A DNA stretch of 64,000 nt from Marthasterias glacialis (lineage: Eukaryota > Echinodermata > Asteroidea > Forcipulatida > Asteriidae). The first letter of the stretch is position 1. Each line of letters opens with the position of its first letter. Both the position numbers and the translations under genes were made by a program. The notes under the pieces were generated by a model, which was not told the DNA's origin, made no database searches, and saw only the letters and a program-made list of their open reading frames with translations. The stretch covers positions 20,243,397 through 20,307,396 of the forward strand of contig OU452219.1 in the NCBI GenBank assembly GCA_911728455.2, read 5' to 3'. Positions 23,801 through 34,882 of this stretch are shown in pieces.

Positions 23801-26800
23801 AAGAGACAATTGCCTTGGTGCCTTGTGATATGCTCCAATAGAAATGTCCGTTTCCTTCAAAGACCTGGGCCCAATTTCATAGAGCTGTTTAAGCAGGAAA
23901 TATTGCTTAAATCGTTTCTGCTAAGCAGAAATGAGCAGGATACCAGTCACAAATTGTACATGCGACATAGTATTTTGGCTGGTAACCTTATTCTGGTAAG
24001 CATAATTTTGTTGTGCTTAGCTACTTTTTGTGCTTAAGCAGCTCCATGAAATTGGGCCCTGGGATTTACCAAGGGAAAAAAAGGCCTTGTCCTTTTAATA
24101 ACAAAGTATCAGCTTAACAGCTTTTCAAAGGATGTGGATCCAGACAACTTTAGGCGCCCCTTAACATTGCCTAGTGGGCCCGCCTTAGAACCTTTTACTG
24201 CATGACTTTCTTGATGTGTTGCAGGTGGTAGTTTTGTATGCAAGACCTTTGATCTCTTCACGCCGTTCAGCATTGGACTCATCTATCTTTTGTACAGAGC
24301 TTTCTACAAAGTGTGTTTGTTTAAACCAGTCACAAGCAGGCCTGCCAACTCAGAGCGGTAAGGCACCGATAAGTCTGTGGCAATGTTGTTAGTTAGTGCC
24401 TGGTAAACTTGGCCTCATCAGGGGTTGATGTATTACACTAGCCCGGCGTGCAAACGCTAGCCAAGGTAGACATTGGGGGTAGTCAGAAATGAACAACTTG
24501 CCGATGAGAAGTGATTTGATTTTCATAATGTGATTGAAGTTTGTTAGTTTTGTGACTACTTTTGCTTCAGGTTTGTGAACATTTATGCGGGGTATTTTAA
24601 ACAAATAGCTGGCTAGCTCGATGGACTAATCAAGACAAAAATTTATTGCAAGGTCTGCTGATACACAGTGGCACTAGCGGTACTATTCTCATTTCATTTA
24701 AAGTGACCTGACTATTAATCCTTCCAACCTCTGTTTGGTAACTGTGGATTAAACAGCAAGGCACTGCTCTCTCTATTAATGAGATTGGGTAATTTCTTGA
24801 CTGCTTTTCATCTCTGTACCCCAACTCTGAACAGTCATGAAAAAAGGGTTTTTTTTGTGCCTAACTAATTTGATTATTTTGCCACCATCTTTAGTTTGTC
24901 TTTATCATTGACTTCATCAATTTCTTCCGCCCTACAGCCTTTAATTCCAATGTGAGGCACTCAAATATTACTACCCGCTCTCCCCTCTCTGTAGTTACGT
25001 AGTGTGCAAAGGAATGCGGTCTGGTGCCCACCTCATCCACGACTACATGTTTGAGCTGAACAGGAAAATGAACAGACTAAAAAACAGCGGTGATGACATC
25101 TTGGAGGTGGTTCCCCTGGAGGTCATCAAAGCTGATGACCAGTTTACGCAGTACATCACTAAGCAAAATGAACAGTAAGATGTGAAATTATATCATCATG
25201 CTGGGACCCTCGGGAGATTAGTGGTTGCCAGCGAATGGGGCACCCAGTTGAAATAAGAAAAAAAAAATTAAAAAAAAACAAAAAATAAAAAAAAACATAA
25301 ATAAATAAATGAATAGACCTTATGCAGATGACATCACTATGAGCATTTAGTACAAGAAAGGACGCCCTCGCGCTGAGGTCAAAACAGCTACAACGATGCT
25401 GCATTTGACCTCAAAGATGGTGGCGAACGTATGAGGTCTGTACATGGTTCAGACTTTGTCAGACGCTAATATTGCAATTGTGGCTGTGATTCTGTACCGT
25501 GCAAATCATGTGTCAGCGGGAGTCCCCCCTCCTCCAAACGTTCCCATACTCCAACACTCTTCCCCTCTTGCACAGAAGTATCCCCCCCACTCCCCGAATA
25601 TCCTCTTAAGAATTCCTGAGAATCCCAGCACACAATGAAGACGCAATAGGAGAGGGTGGGGGAGTACACCATGTCCATATATCGAGCACCAAATGTGTGA
25701 TTCAGGTGGAGATCATTATATTGAGTCTACAATTCTCTGCTGATTACTTGGAAAGGTTTGTTCAATGTTCAAGAAGTTGAAGGGGTCTTTGTGCACTAAC
25801 TAATTAGGTTGCCTTCAAAAGATTGTTGACCAGAACATATAAAAGAAAACAGTTACCTCGAAAGAAACTTAAATGTAATGCCTCGTTTGAATGTGCTGTT
25901 AAAAGTTCCGAAACTGTTGACGCTTTTCCCCGCTGATTGATGTTGTCCTCTTAAACCACCAGCCAAGCTCAAACCCAAGCCCAAGGTCTTGCCAAGATCC
26001 AAGCCTTTGTCCGTAACACCAAGCTGATTGAACCGAGGCAAGCTGAGATGAGAGATGAGTGCCTTAGGTTATGGGGGGTATGTATATCAACCTTTATTGA
26101 ATCGTTTCATTTTCTCTGACTGAAATCTTGTTTTGACCCTCTTACTGTCTGACCGTTCAATATCATCCACTGTGGTTTTGAAAGATAGATACACTACATC
26201 AGTGGGCAATATCATATCTTGTGGTGATTGCATCAACATAGTACACAGTCAACCCTCCTACTGTCTGACCACTCAATATCATCCACTGTGGTTTTGAATG
26301 ATAGATTCACTAGATAAGCTAGCAATATAATATAATGGAGTGAATGCATGTACACAGTACACAGTCAACCCTCCTACAGTCTGACCATTCAATATCATCC
26401 ACTGTGGTTTCCATTGATAGATGCACTATTTCAGCTGGCAATATGATACCATGTGGTGAATGCATCTACACAGAACACAGTCAACCCTCCTACCGTCTGA
26501 CCATTCAATGTCATCCACTATGGTTTTGAATGATGGATGCGCTGTGCCAGCTTACATAATGATATCATGCAGTGTCTGCATCTAGACGTGCACAGTACAC
26601 AGATTGTTCTGTGTAGTTGTATGAGTTGCTTATTGTAGATCTACCAGTGGGACTAAAGGAGGTTTTTCATATCCATTAAGCCCTCAATTGGTCATCATGA
26701 TCTTTCCTGTTCTGATCAAAACTCACACTTCAGTTTTTGTGTGACATCCATCAGCGGTTTTGTTGGTAAAACTTGTCTATTTAATCATGTCATAGGTTCC

Positions 26801-29800
26801 AGGGGAGACAAGGTCCGCACCTAAGCTTCCAGATCCGATGACAAAGTTTAATCAACTCAATAAGGTAAGCCTGGTGCAGAAGTCTCAAGTTTTTAAGGTT
26901 GAAAGATTTGCAATGTTTACCATGAACTAAAAAAATCTCAAGGTGTTAGATGTGTATATAAAAAGGGTTAATGAAGAACAGGTTGAGGTAGGTTTAAAAC
27001 GTACACTGCAAAGTGCGTAGTCAACATTGGCCCTGAGATAAAGTATTTAATAATAATAATAACTTGTGAGGCTAATCATCCTTACTGGCAGCTGAGAAGC
27101 TGAATTGCGAAGGATGCGGCTACACATATTTGAGCTGCAGGCATTCAAGGGCGCCTTTGCCAGCCAGCCACATCAACCCATATATGACCATGGAGCACAG
27201 CCTGAGATCGAAAGTGTTTGGTTTTTCCAGGAATTGTCAAAGTGTCTATTCTTTCCGAACAGGATGAGGGCAACGACTACTTCCAGCACACTCCAATGAT
27301 ACTCGACCGAGAGAGTCTGTGTAGAAATATCCGCAGCATCTTTGACTACCGCTGTATGGTGTCTGCAGGGGAGAGAATCTTCGTCATCGGGATTGGGGTC
27401 AGTCAAAGTCAATGATTCAGCCTCTAGAGGAATGGTTAATACGAGTCATAACCGAAAAACACCAATGTTATGAAAAGTTTGTTTCCCTGGCCTACTTTTT
27501 CATTACTCACCCTAAGAAATAGTTGAGGGTAATTTCAATTGTAAGACAGAACGTATCTCTGTGTGTTTTGTATGGCTTACAAGATTTCAAATATTAAATT
27601 TCAAAATACTCCAATACTCCAGCTTGCTGTATTTATCTAAAGACAAGATATAAACCAAAATCTAGGATGCAATTTCAATGATGAAAGTTGTTGACTAGAC
27701 TGTTGAGCTGTTTGCCGTCCTGACATCAATTTATACTAAACCATGCCCAATTCTCTAGATGTTCATATCCTGGCATAAAACACAGTCTTTTTTCTGACTG
27801 AGAGATTGGCAATCTAAGTAACAATCTATTCTGGTCATGTTTTATTTTATCTATTGGTTCGACAGAGATCACATGTATTCCAGTGGAATGGAAGGCCTGC
27901 CAATAAATGGACCAAGTTTGACATGAGATGTAATCTGAGACTACCCGGAGACACGCTGTTCGAAGCCGAGCTTGTAGAGGAACTGAGAGGCGAGGTGGGT
28001 CATAAAGATTTGGGCTGGCCGACCATTGCTATCACCACAATTTCAACCCCTTGTATATATCCACACTTGAATTGTTTATTTAGTGGGCATGGGTGTTTCT
28101 GTGATGCACCACTCAACAATCACTTCCACTGAAGTTGGTTTGAACAGACCCAAGTTTGTGTGTGTGACACTTCAGCACGGCTCTTTTCATGTAGTTAACG
28201 TTCCTTCCTCCATGGTGTAAGTAAAGAGTGATCCTTCCCAGCTCTCACAGATCCTGAATGATGCAGGAGGAGCACACACATTTTCTTCCCCCATGAACAG
28301 AAGAGACAAAATAAGTTTCCATGAAGCCTTTTTCTTTCTAGTCCTCCAGTTTTTAAAGCACATCATTGATTTGATCCTTTAAAAAGTGTAGGTGCTAACG
28401 ATATTTTCAAGGTGACGCTGACAACCTTTTAAGTTATAAATTGCTCTAGAATGTCTTCACACCCTTTATAAACAAGCGTGTTTTTTTTTCGCTGGGCAGG
28501 GTTCTGGACAGAGAAAGTCCTATGCTTTACACATGCTGGATGCCATGTGGCTCGGAGGAGAGGATGTAAGACATCTACATTTCACCGAAAGGTAAGATGC
28601 TCCGCATTACTCACCCACTACTATGTCCAAAATCCTGCTGGCAGATTTGTAAGGGGACGCTGAGCCCAGCCATGATCACCAAATCAGCTCAAGACACAGT
28701 CGCATGAAGAAAAATGGTTGTGGTTGCTGCAATGGGCATTGAGGGTTGGCTCAGTACTTTCTTCCCTTCTTCTCACCTCTGTGGACCTCGGTTTTGGATC
28801 TTGGACCGAAGCCTTGTAGGCCTGTATGCTTCGTTCTTGAAAGGGCACAAGGGCACCAAGGCATTTCCTTCTTGTAAAGGGCACCTCTATTTCTATTGGA
28901 ACGTTTCAAGAGGCACCAAGGCAATGACCAGGGGTATGGAGGCAATTGCATCCAATGCCTCCGTGAAATATCAGGCCTGCTTTGCATGCGGATTGAGTTT
29001 TCAGTCCCTAGCTATCTGCATCGGTTTTTCCTAATTGCGGTGTTCCTCCCTTAAAACTGAATATGTCTTTGTTGTCTTCTCTCCTCGGCTATCTTTAGAC
29101 CTACGGGTCAAAGTGCAAGGCACTTTTGAGGCTCCCCTGGTTTCATTACAAAAAAGATATAATAATAATACAAATGCATTCAATCCATGATGATAACTTA
29201 ATTGATCTTAAAGATGTGTTCAGGGATCCTGTTGCTCAGTCCTAGATAAAAGTCTTTGCCCTACACAAAGTTGTTAAACATTTCCTGATGATGACGGCTG
29301 GAAGGCAAGTAACCGTATTCAACTCATACCATGGTAGTCTCGTTTTCAACCTTCTCTGATCCCCCTTCCTCAGAATCACCAAGGCCGAGTTGTTTGTCAA
29401 GGCTATCCACAAGCCCACCAAGGCCAGCCAGACACCGCTCAGGGTCAAGGAAGTCTACCGGTTTGAGGAGATAAATAAGATCTTCGACAGGTGAGGAAAA
29501 GATCAATGACCATAACTAGAACATCTGTCCACAATTCCTGCAAATTAGGAACTATTTGCCGTTCGAAAGTTTATGAATTAAGTCAGGAAACCATGCAAGG
29601 TAAACCAATTCCATAAACAGCATTCACTGACCGAAAATGTAACTGCAACCAGAAAGAGTCTGCAATGTATGAATTTCTCTTTAAACTTGACGCTCTCCTC
29701 TCTACAACTGCTTAGAAAACTTATCACTGTAAAGAGTGCATGTTCCTTTGTTAGTTAGCCATCTTGAAACCAAGCCAAACATTTCCCGTCTTCTTCTTGA

Positions 29801-31705
29801 TTTTCTCTGCACTCCAGACTTGAATTCAAGCAAATTAAGGGTTCAGGACGCCAGCATCGATTGTGCTTCAGAAACAACGCAGACAGACACTTCATTCCTA
29901 CAGGGGTGTATCTCATAAAAACCATCAATGGTAAGTTAAAATGGATACTTACTTAAATTGCTACTGAATCGAAGGTACACCAACGCTCCAAAAATAAGTT
30001 TTATAAATGAAAATTTGGGAAACCAAAAATCATCCAAAACATTTCCAGCGCTTAACGCTGTTAATCTAAAGAAGGTGAAACACAGGAGAATTTAACAACT
30101 AGTTCTGTTTGGCCCTGTGGTCCTAAGTCCTGTAATGCCAAACTGACCATGCTTGGCAAGGGGACAGTCTTACTACCGTAATCTGAGTCCAGTGGTTTTG
30201 GGTCTTGAATTACGATTGTGGAATTGGGTGGGGTTAAAAGCAAAGAAGGTTCCCAGTAAATATCCATTGGCGATGAATGCTTGAAGTTTAACTTGTGGGA
30301 CCATTTCAAAGTGAGCTGAGTGACAGTTGGATTGGTATGGGTTTTGGAAAGTACCTGATGTGGCGGTCTTAAGGTTATCAAATGAAGTAACCGTGCACAA
30401 AATAAGGATGTAAAATCTCAACCTCGCCACCATGGGCAGCGCGCCGTATCGATACCTCTCGTCTCTAACCCTTGGAAGGAAAGCACCGAAAAACAATGGT
30501 GATTGGCTCCTAAAACTGACTACTATGCGTGCACCCTTGTTAAAAACTTTCGAGCGCCCCGAGGGCGCTTGGTACGCGCGTGTCAAAATGAGTTCGCGCG
30601 TTGCAAAATGCAAGTATTTTGACCCGATCATAATTCAAATGATTCATTTTTTACGCGGTCACCATAAACTGCAATCATTCAGACAGGTCACAAATCAAAG
30701 AAGAATGAGAGGGGACCAGTTGCTCTATGATTAATGATGCCACTTTTGCGGGATACCATATTTGAGCTGCGCGTCGAGTGGATAGGCCACAAGCCTAACT
30801 AAAATCTCCCATATTATGGGATATTTTCTTGTCACAATTCCAGGGGTTTTGATTGAGCCAACCTCGGTACAAAAAAAAAAAAAAAATGGCGCGGCGAGAT
30901 CAATACCCCTGAGAACGAAGTTGGTAGAATCTAGATACATAGATTCAATGTAAGATATACTACAGTCTGGTACACTTCCTTGACCAAAGCCGGAACAATT
31001 TAACCAATCATGGACTGACCACTAAAACTCAACAGAGTCAAACATTAAAGAAAATAAACAAATGAACCTAAAACTTGTGGCTTTGTGTTTGTTATTTCCT
31101 CATCAGAGCCATGGACAATGCATTGGAGTAGGACAAACCAGAGGAAGTATTTCTACAACGCCAACACAAGGGAGTCTAGATTTGACTGCCCCCCAGACTC
31201 CATCTCCTCGTTCAGGTATGCTCTTCCTGAGTTCTTGACCAATAATGTATTCAAAATCGAAGGAAACTTTCAGCGCATTAAAAAAAAAAAATATTTTAGC
31301 CGCATTTTTGCCAGATTAAGTTTTTTACAGTTTGATTAAAACTGTTAAAGATTGATATTGTATACTGTGCATTAAAGTGTCCTTACATTAAAAGGAAAAA
31401 GCTGTGTAAATATTCATGCATCAAGTGGTAAAATCTTCCGTCAACAACCTCAGATACAAAATTACTTCAGTATTACCCCGAAACAGACTGACAAAAAAAA
31501 AACACCACTATTTTTTTTGAAACTGAAACTGTAGTTCTAAGATGCTGTTTTTGCTTTTGACTCTAGAGCTTGTCACCTGAACAGACTGATGTGGGTGTGG
31601 GAGGAAGGAGTTCAGATTCATGAGAGTCAGACGCAGTATGACCAAGAGAAACTCTCCAAGGATGATTTATTGGACCTCGTCAACAGGCAGCGTAAACCAG
31701 AATGA
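17730..31705 (+). CDS. CMTR1: CMTR1: cap-specific mRNA (nucleoside-2'-O-)-methyltransferase 1, 20 exons, 897 aa
   Basis: Nuclear enzyme that methylates the 2'-O of the first transcribed nucleotide next to the m7G cap (cap0 to cap1), using S-adenosylmethionine. Twenty coding exons join with consistent phases and GT-AG borders: 17730-17817, 18885-19255, 19534-19692, 20117-20209, 20700-20771, 21525-21695, 22427-22619, 22888-23006, 23477-23573, 24225-24357, 24995-25174, 25963-26077, 26796-26864, 27263-27397, 27866-27994, 28500-28591, 29374-29490, 29818-29930, 31107-31215, 31567-31705. Domains in order: basic NLS-like start ([17 protein letters not shown]); a Ser-rich linker longer than the human one; G-patch (about 154-206); RFTM methyltransferase core with catalytic K298, D421 and K461, the last two 40 residues apart as in human (D364, K404); SAM loop [12 protein letters not shown] at 332-343; a degenerate guanylyltransferase-like domain (about 600-810); and a WW domain (about 816-855). 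Human CMTR1 is 835 aa; the extra length is mainly N-terminal. A possible poly(A) signal lies at 32559-32564. Confidence 0.96.
18885..19255 (+). CDS. CMTR1: CMTR1 exon 2 (acidic/Ser-rich linker)
   Basis: The acceptor follows a long T tract. Encodes a low-complexity linker rich in Ser, Pro and Asp, starting [13 protein letters not shown] and ending SAQNMM before a GTTTGT donor. It continues in frame into the G-patch. Confidence 0.88.
19534..19692 (+). CDS. CMTR1: CMTR1 exon 3 (G-patch domain)
   Basis: 53 codons reading [20 protein letters not shown] then [14 protein letters not shown]. This is the glycine-rich G-patch motif that in CMTR1 binds and activates the helicase DHX15. Phase 0 on both sides. 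Confidence 0.95.
20117..20209 (+). CDS. CMTR1: CMTR1 exon 4
   Basis: 31 codons ([20 protein letters not shown] ...), between the G-patch and the methyltransferase core; phase 0 on both sides. Confidence 0.9.
20700..20771 (+). CDS. CMTR1: CMTR1 exon 5
   Basis: 24 codons ([20 protein letters not shown] ...); start of the catalytic region; phase 0. Confidence 0.9.
21525..21695 (+). CDS. CMTR1: CMTR1 exon 6 (first catalytic Lys)
   Basis: 57 codons including [21 protein letters not shown]298 in NRAAMKMAN corresponds by position to the first lysine of the 2'-O-methyltransferase catalytic set. Confidence 0.95.
21758..21965 (+). repeat. CMTR1: Retroposon 3'-tail-like sequence with AAAT/CAAAT microsatellite (CMTR1 intron 6)
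   Basis: gggagaacagtgcttagata then gatggggctacccaggc, running into (AAAT)n and (CAAAT)n. The same tail pattern (gggag(a)nnagtg ... ggggcacccag, then A-rich repeat) is seen at 25199-25320 and 43950-44045. Confidence 0.5.
22427..22619 (+). CDS. CMTR1: CMTR1 exon 7 (SAM-binding loop)
   Basis: Contains [18 protein letters not shown], the AdoMet-binding loop of the RrmJ/FtsJ-type fold, followed by [18 protein letters not shown]. Ends in phase 1 at a GTGAGG donor. Confidence 0.97.
22888..23006 (+). CDS. CMTR1: CMTR1 exon 8 (catalytic Asp)
   Basis: Encodes [20 protein letters not shown] ... [11 protein letters not shown]421 of MADG is the catalytic aspartate. It meets exon 9 to form MADGGFSV. Confidence 0.95.
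23477..23573 (+). CDS. CMTR1: CMTR1 exon 9
   Basis: [20 protein letters not shown] then [12 protein letters not shown]; a conserved helix of the methyltransferase core; ends in phase 1. Confidence 0.95.
23867..24059. repeat. Foldback repeat family F1 (CMTR1 intron 9)
   Basis: Starts gggcccaatttcatagagct and ends agctccatgaaattgggccc, a nearly perfect inverted pair. This is the best-preserved copy in the window. Confidence 0.85.
24225..24357 (+). CDS. CMTR1: CMTR1 exon 10 (second catalytic Lys)
   Basis: [20 protein letters not shown] ... RPANSER. K461 in CKTFD is the catalytic lysine, 40 residues after the Asp. Confidence 0.97.
24995..25174 (+). CDS. CMTR1: CMTR1 exon 11
   Basis: [20 protein letters not shown] ... 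[17 protein letters not shown]; the end of the methyltransferase core; ends in phase 2 (donor GTAAGA). Confidence 0.93.
25199..25320 (+). repeat. Retroposon 3'-tail-like sequence with A-rich end (CMTR1 intron 11)
   Basis: tgctgggaccctcgggagat ... gaatggggcacccagttg, then an A-rich tract ending (AAAT)n. It matches the tail at 43950-44045 (actgggacccatgggagatc ... aatgggacacccagtataaa). Confidence 0.5.
25963..26077 (+). CDS. CMTR1: CMTR1 exon 12
   Basis: [20 protein letters not shown] then [17 protein letters not shown]. It matches the conserved helix leading to the LWG motif and is followed by a large intron carrying a 116-bp tandem array. Confidence 0.92.
26135..26602 (+). repeat. Tandem array, four copies of a 116-bp unit (CMTR1 intron 12)
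   Basis: Units begin at 26135, 26251, 26367 and 26483 with (g/a)accctcctactgtctgacc, then attcaatatcatccactgtg, and end in ... tgcatctacacagtacacagtc. Spacing is exactly 116 bp. A single related unit lies at 53866-54005 in a BRF1 intron. Confidence 0.9.
26796..26864 (+). CDS. CMTR1: CMTR1 exon 13
   Basis: 23 codons, [20 protein letters not shown] then LNK; linker to the guanylyltransferase-like domain; phase 0. Confidence 0.88.
27263..27397 (+). CDS. CMTR1: CMTR1 exon 14
   Basis: [20 protein letters not shown] ... [20 protein letters not shown]. An acceptor about 36 bp upstream could also be used in frame, but this one preserves the length seen in other CMTR1 proteins. The donor is GTCAGT. 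Confidence 0.85.
27866..27994 (+). CDS. CMTR1: CMTR1 exon 15
   Basis: [20 protein letters not shown] ... [18 protein letters not shown]; a conserved beta-rich part of the inactive guanylyltransferase-like domain. Confidence 0.92.
28500..28591 (+). CDS. CMTR1: CMTR1 exon 16
   Basis: [20 protein letters not shown] then [10 protein letters not shown]; ends in phase 2. Confidence 0.92.
28816..28980. repeat. Foldback repeat family F2 (CMTR1 intron 16)
   Basis: Begins taggcctgtatgcttcgttc and ends cgtgaaatatcaggcctg. Interior phrases ttgtaaagggcacctctatt and tctattggaacgtttcaaga recur at 49583-49735. No coding capacity. Confidence 0.65.
29374..29490 (+). CDS. CMTR1: CMTR1 exon 17
   Basis: [20 protein letters not shown] then [25 protein letters not shown] is a strongly conserved CMTR1 motif. 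Confidence 0.93.
29818..29930 (+). CDS. CMTR1: CMTR1 exon 18
   Basis: [20 protein letters not shown] then [17 protein letters not shown]; matches the segment before the WW domain. Confidence 0.92.
31107..31215 (+). CDS. CMTR1: CMTR1 exon 19 (WW domain)
   Basis: [20 protein letters not shown] then [13 protein letters not shown]. This is a WW fold (first W, central YFYN, terminal P); in CMTR1 this domain contacts the Pol II C-terminal tail. Confidence 0.94.
31567..31705 (+). CDS. CMTR1: CMTR1 exon 20 (terminal coding exon)
   Basis: [20 protein letters not shown] then [20 protein letters not shown], ending RQRKPE and TGA at 31703-31705. Its second half is the parent of the decayed tandem repeats that follow. 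Confidence 0.94.
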
Positions 31706-32095
31706 GACGAACCCCTCAACCACAGGACTTCCAAGCCCGTATTCAGATCAAGAAGAGTCAGATGCCATTACGACCAAGATAGACTTTCCAAGAGTTATCT
31801 ACTGGACCTCTTTGAGAGGCAGTTTAAACCAAACAAGTACCCCCCCCTCTAACTTACTGGTGTTTGGCTCCAGGAGATTCAGACACAGTTCGACCAAGAG
31901 AAACTTTCCCCAGGTGAAATTAGTGGCAGAGCCAGTTGAAACCGTTTTAAGACCCAGCCAGCCCTCCTGCCACTTTCCGTTCTTGGACTCCAGGAGAGTC
32001 ACACACAGTACAACCAAGAGAAACTCCTTAAAAGGACAATGTGCTGGGCCTCGACAACAGGGAGGATGATCCTCAGAACCCCCCTCTAGGAGCAG
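31622..32095 (+). repeat. CMTR1: Tandem array derived from the last CMTR1 coding exon
   Basis: Four copies at about 31622, 31753, 31873 and 31993 (periods about 131, 121 and 120 bp). Copy 1 is coding (gagtcagacgcagtatgacc, then aagagaaactctcc ...). Copies 2-4 repeat it with decay: gagtcagatgccattacgac; gattcagacacagttcgacc; gagtcacacacagtacaacc; each followed by aagaga/aagata and aactttcc/aactcctt. Copy 2 retains a version of the segment encoding LLDL.NRQRKP. Copies 2-4 lie after the stop codon and are not in a common frame. Confidence 0.85.
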
Positions 32096-33674
32096 TTTGA
32101 TGAGCAACACCCCCCGATCCCCCGAAGAGTCAGTAGGGAGGCCTCTCCTAATCCAAGAAGCTGTGAATATCATTTCCTGCCAGTTGGCAAAGCACTGATA
32201 GCAAGCTCCTGAGCGCATTTTACGCATTTGTCAGGGTAAATTACATTTTTTTTTTTAAATCCTAACAAATCTTGATTAGTTTTGTACAACGAAAGAATGG
32301 ATGGTCTCAATGCATTGCTTAAAAAAAAAAAAAAAAAAAAAAAAAAGGAGGCTTGCCAAAGAGTTAACTACATGTATAAATTTGGGTCAAACTGTTGAGT
32401 TCAATACCAGGGGCATGTTTTGGCGACGCTGACCAGGGACAAGTTTCTGATGTAAAATTCACTGACAGAAACAAATTGCTGAGAGCTACAGGAAAACGGG
32501 TGGGTAACCAGAAAACAGTTTATAACACTTTACATCTCTTGAAAATTAGTGTTCCAAAAATAAAAAGCCTTTATTTTTTTATTTTTTTCAATTAATAGAA
32601 CTTAGTCTTTATAATTTTACAAACAATATTGCATTGGTATGCTTCAAGGTTTTTCATTGAAAAAAATAAATAAAACTGTTGACATTTTTTGTTAGTTTGT
32701 AGAATACGCTATCTTGAGACCAAGCCTAACCAAGCCAATAACTCGGTTATGGTTTGGTCGGAACTGCTGCGTAACAGCGGTTCAACCAAACACGCAAACC
32801 ATTAACCAAAGCTCAAACGTGTCCGGTCGGGGTCGGCAAAACGTATCCCCGGTACCTGGAATGAAACAGCCTGGGTTGTAGTCTGGCCCTCATTCATGCA
32901 TTCATTATCATGGAAGTCATACTACATGGTATACAGGGAACCAAACAAACATTGCCACGGCGTAAAAAAAAAAGCTCTTCAGTTAATGTGAACAAAAAAC
33001 ATTCATGAGTAGATGCTACCACTGAAGTAATAAAAGCCAAGAATCGTGCTAGATTAACCAACGGAAGTTTCTTTATCAATAGCATAGTTGTTTAAGATCA
33101 TCATTTATGAGGGGGAAAATTTTTATTTGAAAAAAACCCAAGTTCAATATTATTTCTGTGAAATAGAATATTTGGTAATGCTGCATACTGTGTACTGTAT
33201 ATTTTGCAAGTAAGCAGTATTTCATAATTTTTAGTGTACGTCCCTAGAGATGATTTCTATCTTTCCTTTCATAAGGTAGCAAGTTTTTGGTTTGTCAACT
33301 CTTTAGTTTTTGTATATCTTGTTTTGTTAGAGTGTGCCGTTATGGCAGAAAGTTGGACATAATGTTATGTACTTGACTACAATCCTGTGTAATCTGTTAG
33401 CATATCCTTTCCTTTCTTAGTATACGCAGTCCTGTTGAGATCAAATCCATATAATATTGTCTGAAATAATTAACATAAACAAATCAGAATCAAATTGTAA
33501 AAAAAAACCAGAAAGTGTTTTTTTTTTTTCAAATATTAAACTGGAAAGAGCTTTTGCCGGGCTGTGTTGATATTTTTGTGTGGAAAAGTGTACATTAGTC
33601 TTCTTGAAACACACAATTCACAAGTTACAGTAAACTCATCATTTTTTCTCAAATACATTTAAGCACTCGGAGCA

Positions 33675-33860
33675 GGTCCCAATTTCATGGAGCTACTTAA
33701 GCACATAAAAGTAGCTAAGCACAACAACATTATGCTTACTGGAATAAGGTTACCAGCCAAAACACCAAATCACATGGAGTATTATGTAGCTGGTATCCTG
33801 CTTATTTCTGCTCAGCACTAAGCAGTATTTTCTGCTTAAGCAGCTCTTGGAAATTGGACC
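33675..33860. repeat. Foldback repeat family F1
   Basis: ggtcccaatttcatggagct at the left end; agcagctcttggaaattgga at the right. Interior blocks are as in other F1 copies. Confidence 0.8.
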
Positions 33861-34649
33861 TGACTTGAATTTGTTACCAGTTTCAACTCCACAAGAGATT
33901 TTTTTTATTATTGTTGTTTTTGGCTGGGGGTGGATTTTGGAAATGGGGTAGTTGTCATTGCTGAAGCATTCATTCAATGACAGTTTCATTCACTTGCAGT
34001 GTGGCTACAGTTTTGCATGGGATTGTAGGCTGGTAGTAGATTAATCTCCAGTTGTAGCTTATAAAAGTCAATGCAGTGGACTCATGTGAACAAATGTCAA
34101 GCTCGCTCTCGACAGAGTGCAACGACTGTATAGAGTGCTCCAATCACTTCTTATGGCCAGGTTGAACATGATACTTCCATGATCTATCCCAGTACTTCCA
34201 GAGGATTTATCTCCATATCTGTTATTTCCAATCTCTTGATTGCCTTGCTTTTGTTCTTTTCTGCCGAGGCAGATGTCCTGCACATGCATCTTTCCCCCCC
34301 CCCCAATGTCTAGATGAAGTCAGAGACCTCATTCAGCTTTGAGCTTTACAAATTGCAGTCGGTCAATTTCAAGCATGTCAAGGTAGAAATTGATCGTTAT
34401 AAATCCTACTGGGCTTCTCATTTCTTAGAAAACCAATTATTATTTTTTTCCCTCTGGATGTGAGTCATACTTATTCACATGAACCATGTTTTTGCTTTTT
34501 ATAGCAAATATATTGAATATTTTTTTTATTAATACGCAGTTCGTATATGCCGCTTTTTCACACCCAATGTCATCTCAAAGTGCTCATTTTTTTTTAACGA
34601 CAGATATGCAGAGCAATGTTTGAATTAACAGACCCATTAATATTTAGCA

Positions 34650-34882
34650 CCTTGTTGGGGCTTACAAGGTGGTGCAGGGAAATCTGCTGCCAACTCTGCC
34701 AGAAACACCAGGGCAAACCCCTCTCTCTAATAGCGATAAGTGTAATGTGTTCTTTTACCATGTTTACGTACATTACACAACATACAAGACCTACTGCTTA
34801 ACGTCCCATCCGAAGGACGAAGCATTGATGGTTAAGTGTCTTGCTTTAAAAGGACAAGTGTCAAGACCGGGACTCGAACCCA
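34650..34882 (-). mobile_element. tRNA-derived SINE S1, truncated, minus strand
   Basis: The reverse complement reads gggttcgagtcccggtcttg, then acacttgtcc, caagacacttaaccatcaat, gcttcgtccttcggatggga and gcacttatcgc-like blocks, in the same order as the S1 copy at 56859-57260. It starts at the B box, so the A-box part of the tRNA-like head is missing; an F1 foldback begins exactly at that junction. Confidence 0.75.

Noticed and set aside
31620-32227. 149-aa (+) and 142-aa (-) frames after CMTR1
   Set aside because: The + frame is a shifted reading of the CMTR1-derived tandem repeat; the true frame ends at 31705.
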